From Cyclobacteriaceae bacterium (GTDB lineage: Bacteria; Bacteroidota; Bacteroidia; Cytophagales; Cyclobacteriaceae), in NCBI GenBank assembly GCA_019638275.1, contig JAHBUC010000001.1, positions 558,001 through 622,000 of the forward strand: a DNA stretch of 64,000 bases, written 5' to 3'. Numbering within the stretch: the first letter of the stretch is position 1; each line of letters starts with the position of its first letter. Below are positions 7,818 through 15,101 of this stretch, one piece after another. The notes below the pieces were generated by a model. It was not told the DNA's origin. It did not search any database and saw nothing but the letters and a program-made list of their open reading frames with translations. The position numbers and the translations under genes are program-made.

Positions 7818-9763
7818 TTTTTCGTAGATTTAAGTCTGTCTTCAACGATCTGGTTGATCTCGTTCTTTATGCGGAAATAATTCTGTTGGATTTCATAGTG
7901 ACTGATGCTGCGTATCTGCTGAATGGATTTATAGCCCTGCTCTTCTTTCCTGATCGCTTCGTGATCATTCAGGATTTCAGCATGAAAAACTTTCAGGTCG
8001 ATCTTTTGATCGGGATCATCGGCCACTGTTCCGACAAATTCACCGGAAGAAAGTGCCGCAATCTTTGAAGGTGGAATCGCGGAATCAAGTTGGGTGGAGC
8101 GACTGATTGAAGTCTCGGACGTATTGATGGAAATGCTTTCGCGTTCCTGAACAATCTTGCCAAACCGTTCTGATAAAAGTTTTGCAGTATCGCCAACCAC
8201 CTGGCCGCTGATCACATTGCCAACAATGTTCATAATCACCTCGGCCTGGTCTCTTCCATAATCTTTTTTAAGCTGGCTGTAATCCTGCACGGCCAGTGTT
8301 GTAGCTACTCTGTTGGCGCGGGCTGTTGCAATCAATCCATCAATACCATTGAAGTAGATGGTGGGAAACTCATCAAAGATCAAACTGCATTTCTGCTGCT
8401 GCTTTTTATTGACCAGCTTGATCACCCTTGAAATATAGAGCGACAACACGGCTCCATAGATTTGCTGCTTCTGCGGGTTGTTTCCCATGCATACCAGCTT
8501 GGGTTCTTTCGGGTTGTTGATATCGAGTGTGAAGTCATTCCCTGACAACACATAATATAACTGGGGTGATGAGAGCCGAGCCATGCTGATCTTGGCACTG
8601 GCGATCTGACCTTCCAACTGTTCCATGGCCTCGTTCCTGAAAGCAGACTCAAAGGGATTGATCAGTACGTCAATTTCGGGTTCGGTTCGAAGCAGCTTAA
8701 AAAGCTGCGGGTAGTCGAGTTGCATGAGTTCGATCACATGCGGAAGGGTGCAGTACTTTCCGTCTTCGTATTTACGCAGGAACCAGATAATGCCCGTGAC
8801 AAAGTTGATGGGTGACTCCACAAAGAAATCTCCCTGCTTCTTGATCCATTCCCGGTTGAGTCCGAGCATGATTGTTCTTGATGATTCGGTTGCATCCGTG
8901 ATGTCTTCCATGGTGGCAGGGTCTAACGGGTTGCACCGGTGTGAACGGGAGAGATCTTCAAAGTTGATCACATAGAACTTGGGCAGCACAGGATACACCT
9001 TTGCATTTCTTAATAAGGTGTTGTAGGCAATCCGCGTAAGGTCATCGTATTTGAAATCATAAATGAACATGGCAAATCCTTTCCGGATGTGCTGCGTAAT
9101 GATGTGCCGTACTACGAAATAGGATTTACCTGCTCCGGGCGTTCCGATCACTAATGAAGAACGGAACGGGTTGATCACATTGATCCAGCTTTTCCGTCTC
9201 TTGTTTTGTAGGTAATAAGCTGCCGGAAGGTTGATCGAGTATTCATTTTCTAACAGGCGTTCTTCCTGCGGAAAAGATTCGTTGAGTTTGTTGAAGATGT
9301 CCTTCCTGAAGTTGAGTTTGATCAATCGAGACAGCCACGTTCCGCCTGTCAGGATCAGGAGGTATCCCAGGATACTCAATCCGATATATAACCCTCCGGC
9401 CATTGTCCAATCAATAGGGGTGAAAAGGATAACGTGACACAGGAAAAATACCAGCGTACCAACTATAATATAGAGCACTACCATCTTCACGCTGATCTTT
9501 CCCTCTTTCTTGCCTTTTGCACCAATCAATGAAATGATGAGCAAGCCAAAAGAGAACAGCTTTGCATGATAGACACTGTCAAACATTCCCGTGTTCCGGA
9601 GACTGAGCACAATCCGGTCAACAAACTCTGATGTTAAACTCCATCCGCGCAAGATGCCATGTAGGTAGAAGTAGAAATGAAACAGAAGAATGACAATACT
9701 CAGCAACCTGATAAAGTCAATGATCTTGCGCAATGCTTGCTCGTTCTCGCCCGTTTGTGCCAT
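7814..9763 (-). CDS. TraG/VirD4-type coupling ATPase (MobC-like mobilisation protein)
   Basis: A 649-residue inner-membrane ATPase of the type IV coupling protein family. The first ~160 residues carry several hydrophobic spans. A Walker A motif G-T-P-G-A-G-K-S is near residue 207, and a Walker B-like I-F-D-E-F-P near 465. The N-terminal layout and length are those of the Bacteroidota MobC/TraG group. It should link the relaxase-DNA complex to a mating pore, which must be supplied in trans because no tra genes are visible. It lies 12 bp downstream of the relaxase gene and overlaps rteC by 4 bp. Confidence 0.9.
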   Translation of the reverse strand: MAQTGENEQALRKIIDFIRLLSIVILLFHFYFYLHGILRGWSLTSEFVDRIVLSLRNTGMFDSVYHAKLFSFGLLIISLIGAKGKKEGKISVKMVVLYIIVGTLVFFLCHVILFTPIDWTMAGGLYIGLSILGYLLILTGGTWLSRLIKLNFRKDIFNKLNESFPQEERLLENEYSINLPAAYYLQNKRRKSWINVINPFRSSLVIGTPGAGKSYFVVRHIITQHIRKGFAMFIYDFKYDDLTRIAYNTLLRNAKVYPVLPKFYVINFEDLSRSHRCNPLDPATMEDITDATESSRTIMLGLNREWIKKQGDFFVESPINFVTGIIWFLRKYEDGKYCTLPHVIELMQLDYPQLFKLLRTEPEIDVLINPFESAFRNEAMEQLEGQIASAKISMARLSSPQLYYVLSGNDFTLDINNPKEPKLVCMGNNPQKQQIYGAVLSLYISRVIKLVNKKQQQKCSLIFDEFPTIYFNGIDGLIATARANRVATTLAVQDYSQLKKDYGRDQAEVIMNIVGNVISGQVVGDTAKLLSERFGKIVQERESISINTSETSISRSTQLDSAIPPSKIAALSSGEFVGTVADDPDQKIDLKVFHAEILNDHEAIRKEEQGYKSIQQIRSISHYEIQQNYFRIKNEINQIVEDRLKSTKK

Positions 9764-9775
9764 TTTGATTTCCGT

Positions 9776-11005
9776 TTAAAGTGATTTTCCTTTTCTACTG
9801 CACTTCCTTCTGCGTCTTTTCATTGCTGCATCGGGTGAAGTGTGGTCGAAAACCTCTGCTTTGGTCAGATCGATAATCATCTGCTCTGCTCCAAAGTCTG
9901 GCCTCACCCCTGACCCCTCTCCAGAAGAGAGGGGAGTAAAGGCAGGATATTTCTTATCGCTCAGTCGACTGGTAATGGCCTTTGCACTGTATGCTTTGCC
10001 GAGGTCGCTGCCATTGAAAACAACTCTCATCTTGTTATCGACAAACGTGATCCCGTAAATCCCGCCTTCATCATTCTTGCGAAAAAGCACGCGAATGCGC
10101 TCCTTCCTCAAGGCGTATTCAAACGCTGCCCGCGTTACGGACTTCTTCCCGTTGAATGCTTCATCAATGCACTTCTTCAGGCGCGCTTTATGCGGAGCGC
10201 GCAAGGCCTCGTTTAGTTTGAATTGTTTTTCGAGATGCTTCATCGTTGGCTTTCCGTAGATCGAACTTGCCTTGATGGGTACACCTGCTTTGTTTCCATC
10301 TTTATCCATGAGCCGATAAAGCAATCCATTTTTTGCGTGCATCTGCGACCGCTCACTTCCACGATCAGCGATGATGTTATATTGAAACAGTACCGCATTC
10401 AATTCTGGTAGTGATGTGTATTTGTATGCGCGAACCGCAAACCGTACTGCGTTCGAGATGCTTCGCTTGGTTTCCGCTTTGCCATACTCAATTCTATCTA
10501 TGTTGGTAGCTTGCTTCTCAGCAACCTCTTGCTTTCTTCCGGAGGCTTTGACCAGTTTAAAATCTTCTTCAATTTCTTTTCGTGCTTTCTCCGATTGGTT
10601 CTTTCCAATGTTGTACAACTCAATGCGCTTGCCATCCCGTTGGATGTTGGTGGTGACAATATGTATGTGCGGATGCGCGGCATCGAAATGTTGATATACC
10701 AGGTAAGGTTGATTTCCAAATCCGATCTTATCCATGTAGGTTGAAGCGATTTCAGTCAGCGTGTCCTGGTTAAGTTTTTCACTTGCATGAAAGTTGAGTG
10801 AAATGTGTACCGCTTTGGTTGTCGCTCTCCGGTTCAGGTTCATAAAATTTTCAAAGCCCTTCAACTTTGCATTGAAAGAAAGTTTCTCCGCTTCCTGTCC
10901 GAACAGGTTTTCATGGATGCACTTCGCCACACCTTCCATGACTTTGTTCTCGTTGTAGTTGAGAATGCCGCGTATGTCTTTTCCGCTGTTCACTTTCGCA
11001 ACCAT
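9776..11005 (-). CDS. mobB: MobB-type relaxase carrying an in-frame interspersed repeat
   Basis: A 409-residue relaxase/mobilisation nuclease of the Bacteroidota MobB group. The metal-binding histidine triad is seen as H-P-H-I-H-I-V near residue 111, and the N-terminal Y-N-E-N motif near 17-20 could hold the nicking tyrosine. It should cut oriT and pilot the DNA strand. Its C-terminal third contains residues T-P-L-S-S-G-E-G-S-G-V encoded by a dispersed hairpin repeat at 9901-9937, so the tail has been altered by a repeat insertion that kept the frame. The start overlaps the end of mobA by 16 bp, indicating coupled translation. Confidence 0.9.
   Translation of the reverse strand: MVAKVNSGKDIRGILNYNENKVMEGVAKCIHENLFGQEAEKLSFNAKLKGFENFMNLNRRATTKAVHISLNFHASEKLNQDTLTEIASTYMDKIGFGNQPYLVYQHFDAAHPHIHIVTTNIQRDGKRIELYNIGKNQSEKARKEIEEDFKLVKASGRKQEVAEKQATNIDRIEYGKAETKRSISNAVRFAVRAYKYTSLPELNAVLFQYNIIADRGSERSQMHAKNGLLYRLMDKDGNKAGVPIKASSIYGKPTMKHLEKQFKLNEALRAPHKARLKKCIDEAFNGKKSVTRAAFEYALRKERIRVLFRKNDEGGIYGITFVDNKMRVVFNGSDLGKAYSAKAITSRLSDKKYPAFTPLSSGEGSGVRPDFGAEQMIIDLTKAEVFDHTSPDAAMKRRRRKCSRKGKSL
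9901..9937. repeat. Hairpin repeat (CCCCTCT...AGAGGGG family), copy inside mobB
   Basis: The unit GCCTCACCCCTGACCCCTCT continues into a GAGAGGGG arm. Related copies lie at 11605-11642, 11686-11723 and, more degenerate, 12208-12250 and 12310-12342. Arms CCCCTCT (9914-9920) and AGAGGGG (9928-9934) can pair. This copy is read through in frame by the relaxase gene; the others are between genes. Confidence 0.75.
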
Positions 11006-11394
11006 GTTTTAGAGATTTCAGAAACGGTCTTCAGTATTTCGTCCACCTTGCTGCCTACCTTCTTGTATTCATCGGCCACCTTCAGCGCATGAAACATTTT
11101 ATGACCGGGAATTTCCGTGCTATGAAAATGTCGCGTAAGTTGATTGATATTCCTGCCGATGGCATTCAACTCTTTCCTGATTCCGGCCAGTTCAAGGGCT
11201 GTAGACTCCAGTGATGCATCTTTGTGATACCAGTTGATTTGTTCCTTGTAGAGGATGCTGCGGGCGAGTTCAGAAACAGACCGGCAGTTGGAATGGTCAA
11301 GCCAGCGTTGCAACTTTTCAAAGTATGCTTGTGAAAGGTGGACGGTTACCTTGTGGGTAATCTTTGTGGCTGGGTCAACTTTCCTGCGCGTCAT
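10990..11394 (-). CDS. mobA: MobA-type relaxosome accessory protein
   Basis: A 134-residue basic protein. The N-terminal part (K-V-T-V-H-L-S-Q-A-Y-F then a helix-turn) fits a ribbon-helix-helix fold, and the C-terminal part holds the conserved helical segment E-L-N-A-I-G-R-N-I-N-Q-L-T-R of the MobC/BfmB-like family. These proteins bind oriT and load the relaxase. It is immediately upstream of mobB with a 16-bp overlap. The palindrome-rich DNA directly upstream (11395-11781) is where oriT would be expected. Confidence 0.87.
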   Translation of the reverse strand: MTRRKVDPATKITHKVTVHLSQAYFEKLQRWLDHSNCRSVSELARSILYKEQINWYHKDASLESTALELAGIRKELNAIGRNINQLTRHFHSTEIPGHKMFHALKVADEYKKVGSKVDEILKTVSEISKTWLRK

Positions 11395-11604
11395 TGAATA
11401 GTATTTAGTAGTGAGTCCCGATAGCTATCGGGAGTATTGAGACACCTAAAGATTTTTATATGTACGATCTCAGAAAGCCGAGTTTCGAGGCTTTCCGGGA
11501 CTGACGTTGTCAGGGTCTTGTGTACGAATGCAGCAGCATTCGTACATCTTGCTGATACCGAAAAGCCGGTATCGATGGGTTTAAGATGGCTGAGGATTTT
11601 TGGG

Positions 11605-11642
11605 GCCTCACCCTCAGTCCCTCTCCGGAGGAGAGGGAGGCA
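11605..11642. repeat. Hairpin repeat, CCCTCTCC/GGAGAGGG family
   Basis: Intergenic copy of the repeat also seen in the relaxase gene. CCCTCTCC and GGAGAGGG arms flank a very short loop. Confidence 0.7.
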
Positions 11643-11685
11643 GACTAAAGACTCTTTAAAGAGACTGAGGATTCTTTCATGGTTG

Positions 11686-11723
11686 GCCTCACCCTGATTC
11701 CCTATCCAAAGGAGAGGGGAAGA
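11686..11723. repeat. Hairpin repeat, degenerate copy
   Basis: Starts GCCTCACCCTGATTCCCTAT and ends GGAGAGGGGAAGA. It is 44 bp past the preceding copy and less symmetrical. Confidence 0.6.
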
Positions 11724-11781
11724 TACGGGTAGGGTAGAAGATGATGTTCTATCCCACCATGGAGTGATTATGACAACGGGC

Positions 11782-12093
11782 TTAAACATTTCTCCAGGGG
11801 TTGTGTTTGCGACTGGGAAAATCACGATTGTTTTTATTTTCCTGGATCATCGTCTGGATGTCCTCGTAATCGTAGAAGATTACCCCCCCGATTTTGGTGA
11901 ATGGAAGCTTACCGGTCACGCGGAGGTTTTGTAATGTGCCCGGTGAGATGGTCAGCAGTCTTCTGACCTCATGTGACTTTAGCCATTTTCGGACCGGTGT
12001 TGTTTGACGTTGTGCCAGCAGGTTGCGTAGTTCTTCCAGCAGTTCTTCTTTGAATCGTTGGAGGTCTTCGGGGGTGATGATGGTTGCGGCCAT
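11782..12093 (-). CDS. MerR/excisionase-type HTH protein
   Basis: A 103-residue protein. After an N-terminal helix (F-K-E-E-L-L-E-E-L) comes an HTH_17 domain (residues ~40-90): W-L-K-S-H-E-V-R-R-L-L-T-I-S-P-G-T-L-Q-N-L-R, a wing T-G-K-L-P-F-T-K-I-G-G, then Y-Y-D-Y-E-D-I. Such proteins head mobile-element operons in Bacteroidota and act as excisionases or mob regulators. It is the first gene of the minus-strand mobilisation set. No integrase accompanies it within the window. Confidence 0.85.
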   Translation of the reverse strand: MAATIITPEDLQRFKEELLEELRNLLAQRQTTPVRKWLKSHEVRRLLTISPGTLQNLRVTGKLPFTKIGGVIFYDYEDIQTMIQENKNNRDFPSRKHNPWRNV

Positions 12094-12443
12094 AAATTCC
12101 GTGTCGTTGATGTTGACGCAAAGGAGCGTGCAACGTGATTACTAAAACAGTTACAAGGGTTCTGGAACCCCAGGTAAGCGGTTCATTTTCAGGGAGAAAA
12201 AATTTAATTCCTCGTCCCTTACCTTCTCTAAAGGAGAAGGGGATTAAAAGATTTGGACAAGCTCGCCTTCGAGAGCCTCAGGGCTTCGTGATCCCTAAAC
12301 GGGAGCAAACACCCCCTCTAACTCTCCCTCTAGGTGGAGAACTAATGAAAGATTTTTTTTAGGGGAGCATAGGAGAATAGAAGGCATTTCAGAGTATAGG
12401 GTGGGGGAGCGTAGTATGAAGTTGTTTTGCCTGGTGCTTATCC
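12094..12443. other. Gene-free gap with degenerate hairpin repeats
   Basis: Two degenerate CCCTCTCC/GGAGAGGG-family units are visible (about 12208-12250 and 12310-12342). The 75-residue frame over them is not convincing as a gene. This is the right boundary of the mobilisation module; I saw no att-type direct repeat or tRNA end. Confidence 0.5.
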
Positions 12444-13034
12444 ATGTGTTCACTCATGATGACCGAAAAACTTTTTACGGTATTATCTTCCATACATCTG
12501 ATCCGACCGGAATTCAGAACCGCTATTGAGCAATCCCTCACTGCACTTACGCTCCCCAAGGATCACTTGTTGTTGGAGGCCACTAAAGTTGCGGAATGTG
12601 TCTACTTTCTGGAGGAGGGGTTTGCCATGTCCTATACGTTTGTGAAGGGAAAAAAACAGGTGGAGTGTTTTTGGCATTCCGGCCAGATCATGGTATCGGC
12701 ACGCAGTTTTTTTGAACAAGTACCCTCTCAGGAATTCATCCAACTTCGTGCTCCTTGTGAGTTGTTGTGTATGAGCTATCCGCGTATCCACCACCTGTTT
12801 GAGGTATTCCCGGAGGCGCATGTTATTTACCGTGTCATCATGAATCAATACTATGAACATAGCCGTGAGCGAACGCGAGACCTGCAACACCTCACTGCTG
12901 TGGAGCGTTATGAGAAGTTGATTCAACATTACCCGAATATTGAGCAACACCTGACCCAGCATGAGCTTGCATCTTACCTGGGCATTGCTCCACAGTCTTT
13001 TAGCCGGCTAAAAAAGCGTCAACGGGGTCGTTAA
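12444..13034 (+). CDS. Crp/Fnr-family transcription regulator
   Basis: A 196-residue protein with a cyclic-nucleotide-binding-like β-barrel at residues ~25-115 and a compact HTH at ~165-190 (L-T-Q-H-E-L-A-S-Y-L-G-I-A-P-Q-S-F-S-R). This is the usual form in Bacteroidota, with an unspecified ligand. The ATG at 12459 or 12462 could be the true start because the upstream residues add nothing to the fold. It is followed by mauE-like and DUF6520 genes on the same strand and may regulate them. Confidence 0.88.
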   Translation: MCSLMMTEKLFTVLSSIHLIRPEFRTAIEQSLTALTLPKDHLLLEATKVAECVYFLEEGFAMSYTFVKGKKQVECFWHSGQIMVSARSFFEQVPSQEFIQLRAPCELLCMSYPRIHHLFEVFPEAHVIYRVIMNQYYEHSRERTRDLQHLTAVERYEKLIQHYPNIEQHLTQHELASYLGIAPQSFSRLKKRQRGR

Positions 13035-13144
13035 CCTTTGTTAGCCCAGTTCTTCACCTTTGTTGCTACACGTCTGAACCCAGGTCAATGGATTTGTTTT
13101 TAATCCTGACCTACTTTTACCCTGTGGTTCAACGCACGAAAAAA

Positions 13145-13582
13145 ATGACGCGCATATTTATCGGTGAGGGCATTGTATTTCTGTACATCGTACTGTTGGT
13201 GTATGCTGCGGTGACCAAGCTGCTTGATCATGAGAAGTTTGTTGTGCAGGTGGGGCAATCTCCGATCCTTACCGATTATGCAGTTTTTCTGGCGTGGGCA
13301 GTGCCGCTGGTTGAACTGGTGATCAGTGCCCTGCTGATTGTCCCTGGTACTAGACTGGTGGGCTTGTATGCCGGATTCAGTTTGCTTGTGATGTTCACCA
13401 CCTATATAGTTTTGGCTTCGCGCTTCAGTGATTTTGTTCCCTGCTCTTGTGGCGGTGTACTGGAAGGGATGACCTGGACGCAGCACCTGTTCTTTAACGT
13501 GGCATTTGTGCTCATGGGAATTATCGGGATTCTACTTTACCCTAAGCTGCGCACAATGTACTCCACACCCGACCATGTGTAA
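13145..13582 (+). CDS. MauE/DoxX-like membrane protein
   Basis: A ~145-residue protein with four hydrophobic spans, matching the MauE family of methylamine-utilisation and redox membrane proteins. A C-S-C-G-G motif in the loop before the last span supports a thiol-redox function. The frame is open from 13088, but ATG 13145 puts the first span right at the N-terminus, so I prefer it. In Bacteroidota such proteins are often found with DUF6520 peptides and TlpA-like thioredoxins, both of which are nearby. Confidence 0.82.
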   Translation: MTRIFIGEGIVFLYIVLLVYAAVTKLLDHEKFVVQVGQSPILTDYAVFLAWAVPLVELVISALLIVPGTRLVGLYAGFSLLVMFTTYIVLASRFSDFVPCSCGGVLEGMTWTQHLFFNVAFVLMGIIGILLYPKLRTMYSTPDHV

Positions 13583-13697
13583 CGTGAAACACAACCGATA
13601 TCATCAACCGCTTGTCGGTTGTCAAGAACCTGATGGGCACTGCAACTGCCTATCAGCTGTCCCGAACACCCCAGGTTGCAGCGGGGTGTGTGTTTAA
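13575..13697 (+). CDS. Possible 40-residue cysteine-rich peptide
   Basis: A short frame beginning inside the end of the MauE gene encodes 40 residues with six cysteines. It ends just after an ACACCCC/GGGGTGT stem (13666-13689) that could be a weak terminator. No family is recognised. The position between mauE and the DUF6520 gene and the cysteine content are the only support, so it may be chance. Confidence 0.25.
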   Translation: MCNVKHNRYHQPLVGCQEPDGHCNCLSAVPNTPGCSGVCV

Positions 13698-13755
13698 TTT
13701 ATGTTCAACCTAAAGTTTTTCAATTGCTTTTTGAATCATAAAAGCAGTAACGATT

Positions 13756-14037
13756 ATGAAAAGTAAAATTCTGTTGCCGCTATTAGCGGTTTTGTTTGCT
13801 GTTGCAGGAGCATTAGCTACACCTATGCTTGTGCAGAGTGGCTGGTATGACTCCAATGGCCCAGGAGTTCCTGGTGGTGGAATGGAAGGATCCATTACAA
13901 CTCCTTCCGGTGATACACCTGTTTGTGGAAGTCTTGGACAGCAAGTTTGTAAGATCGGATTTTTTGATGCCTATAACTCTCAGGAAGCTGCCGAAAATGC
14001 TGATGAGAACGGGCTGTTGCGTTACACACCAAACTGA
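13756..14037 (+). CDS. DUF6520-family secreted peptide
   Basis: A 93-residue protein with a clear signal peptide (K-S-K-I-L-L-P-L-L-A-V-L-F-A-V-A-G-A-L-A) and a short mature part with two cysteines (in P-V-C-G and Q-V-C-K). This is the layout of DUF6520 peptides, a Bacteroidota-specific group of unknown function often next to MauE-like proteins. A strong terminator follows at 14052-14086. Confidence 0.8.
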   Translation: MKSKILLPLLAVLFAVAGALATPMLVQSGWYDSNGPGVPGGGMEGSITTPSGDTPVCGSLGQQVCKIGFFDAYNSQEAAENADENGLLRYTPN

Positions 14038-14051
14038 CCAAGTTTGAATTG

Positions 14052-14086
14052 AGAATGGGCGAATTCTAAAATTCGCCCATTCTTTT
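14052..14086 (+). terminator. Rho-independent terminator after the DUF6520 gene
   Basis: Perfect 14-bp stem AGAATGGGCGAATT (14052-14065) and AATTCGCCCATTCT (14070-14083), loop CTAA, followed by a T run to 14086. Confidence 0.9.
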
Positions 14087-14092
14087 ATCGTT

Positions 14093-15085
14093 ATGAAAAC
14101 TTCGCTTCTTCTAATTGCACTCTTATCAGTGAGCTGTGTTCTTGCACTTTTTTGGATTTCCAATGTGGGTAAGCGAAATGGTGGAGGCTTTATCCGGGTT
14201 TTTGAAACTAGCCCGGGATATATTGGTCGTCATGACTTGACTTCAATAGGTTACCAGTTTGCCGGTTGTGAAGATTCCGTCCTTGTGTTCTGGAATTCAT
14301 TTAGCGCTACAGGATTCTTATACGATATACACAGGCATAAGGTATTACAGGATTTTAAGTTTGATGACTCTTATAATTATACAGGCCGAAGCGCGTTACC
14401 TTATTTTTTTACGCACCATCCTCGTGGCCGCCAGGTTAATCGGCATACGCTTGCTTATAGTACTCAACCTCTGGCCTTTCAGGATACCACCCGGCACCTG
14501 GATATCCTCCCGCTTAATTCTACTACGCTTGTCACCCGCACTTTCTCGCGGCTCGGTGATGTCTTGGTCTTGGCTTTATGGAAGCCAGACACGGTGATTC
14601 GTAAGCCCGGTATTCTTGAAAAGCAACTTGATGGATTTATGTGTACAGACGGAATGTTGTCCTATAACCCCACACTTAAGCGGGTTATTTATACCTATTA
14701 TTATCGTAACCAGTTTGTAGTCCTTGACACGGCCCTTCGACTTATGTACCGTCACCACACCCTAGATACAATACATACTGCGAGAATACGGGTATCACAT
14801 TCCCGGCAGTATGTTTCGTTGGCTTCTCCGCAAGCCGTGGTCAACCGCTTTGCCGAGACTTATGGGGATCGGCTATTCATTGTGTCAGCTATTCGTGCGG
14901 ACAATCAAATGCAACACACTTTTGAAAACGGGTTGACCCTGGATATTTATGGGCTTCAAGATGGATCCTACTTGTTTAGTCAGTTCATCCCTTTGCTTTC
15001 AACCGATCCTGTGATGGGAATATCCATTTGCGCATCGAAGCTAATTGTCCTTTATCGGGATCATTTCCTGTTGTATCAATTGTAA
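14093..15085 (+). CDS. Secreted or membrane-anchored protein of unknown function
   Basis: A 330-residue protein with an N-terminal hydrophobic segment (residues 3-22) that may be a signal peptide or anchor. The rest is rich in β-type residues and aromatic amino acids and suggests a β-propeller-like periplasmic protein, but I cannot name a family. It begins 7 bp after the strong terminator, so it probably has low read-through expression or its own promoter. It converges on the TlpA-like gene and is likely part of the MauE/DUF6520 neighbourhood. Confidence 0.75.
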   Translation: MKTSLLLIALLSVSCVLALFWISNVGKRNGGGFIRVFETSPGYIGRHDLTSIGYQFAGCEDSVLVFWNSFSATGFLYDIHRHKVLQDFKFDDSYNYTGRSALPYFFTHHPRGRQVNRHTLAYSTQPLAFQDTTRHLDILPLNSTTLVTRTFSRLGDVLVLALWKPDTVIRKPGILEKQLDGFMCTDGMLSYNPTLKRVIYTYYYRNQFVVLDTALRLMYRHHTLDTIHTARIRVSHSRQYVSLASPQAVVNRFAETYGDRLFIVSAIRADNQMQHTFENGLTLDIYGLQDGSYLFSQFIPLLSTDPVMGISICASKLIVLYRDHFLLYQL

Positions 15086-15101
15086 TGTACTTTCGATCAC
15101 A

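Larger units (their letters stand above)
11395..11781. repeat. Palindrome-rich spacer upstream of mobA; candidate oriT region
   Basis: The stretch contains a perfect 18-bp palindrome TCCCGATAGCTATCGGGA (11416-11433) and the stems GAAAGCC/GGCTTTC (11473-11495) and CTGAC/GTCAG (11501-11513). It also holds an 11-bp stem TGTACGAATGC/GCATTCGTACA (11521-11546) and two copies of the CCCTCTCC/GGAGAGGG repeat. A 144-residue open frame on the minus strand spans it, but its composition is explained by the repeats. Its place between the excisionase-like gene and mobA suits oriT, though some units may simply be dispersed intergenic repeats. Confidence 0.5.

Noticed and set aside
11391..11825. 144-residue open frame on the minus strand between mobA and the excisionase-like gene
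   Set aside because: Its residues come from palindromic and hairpin repeats in the spacer, and it overlaps the end of the real HTH gene.
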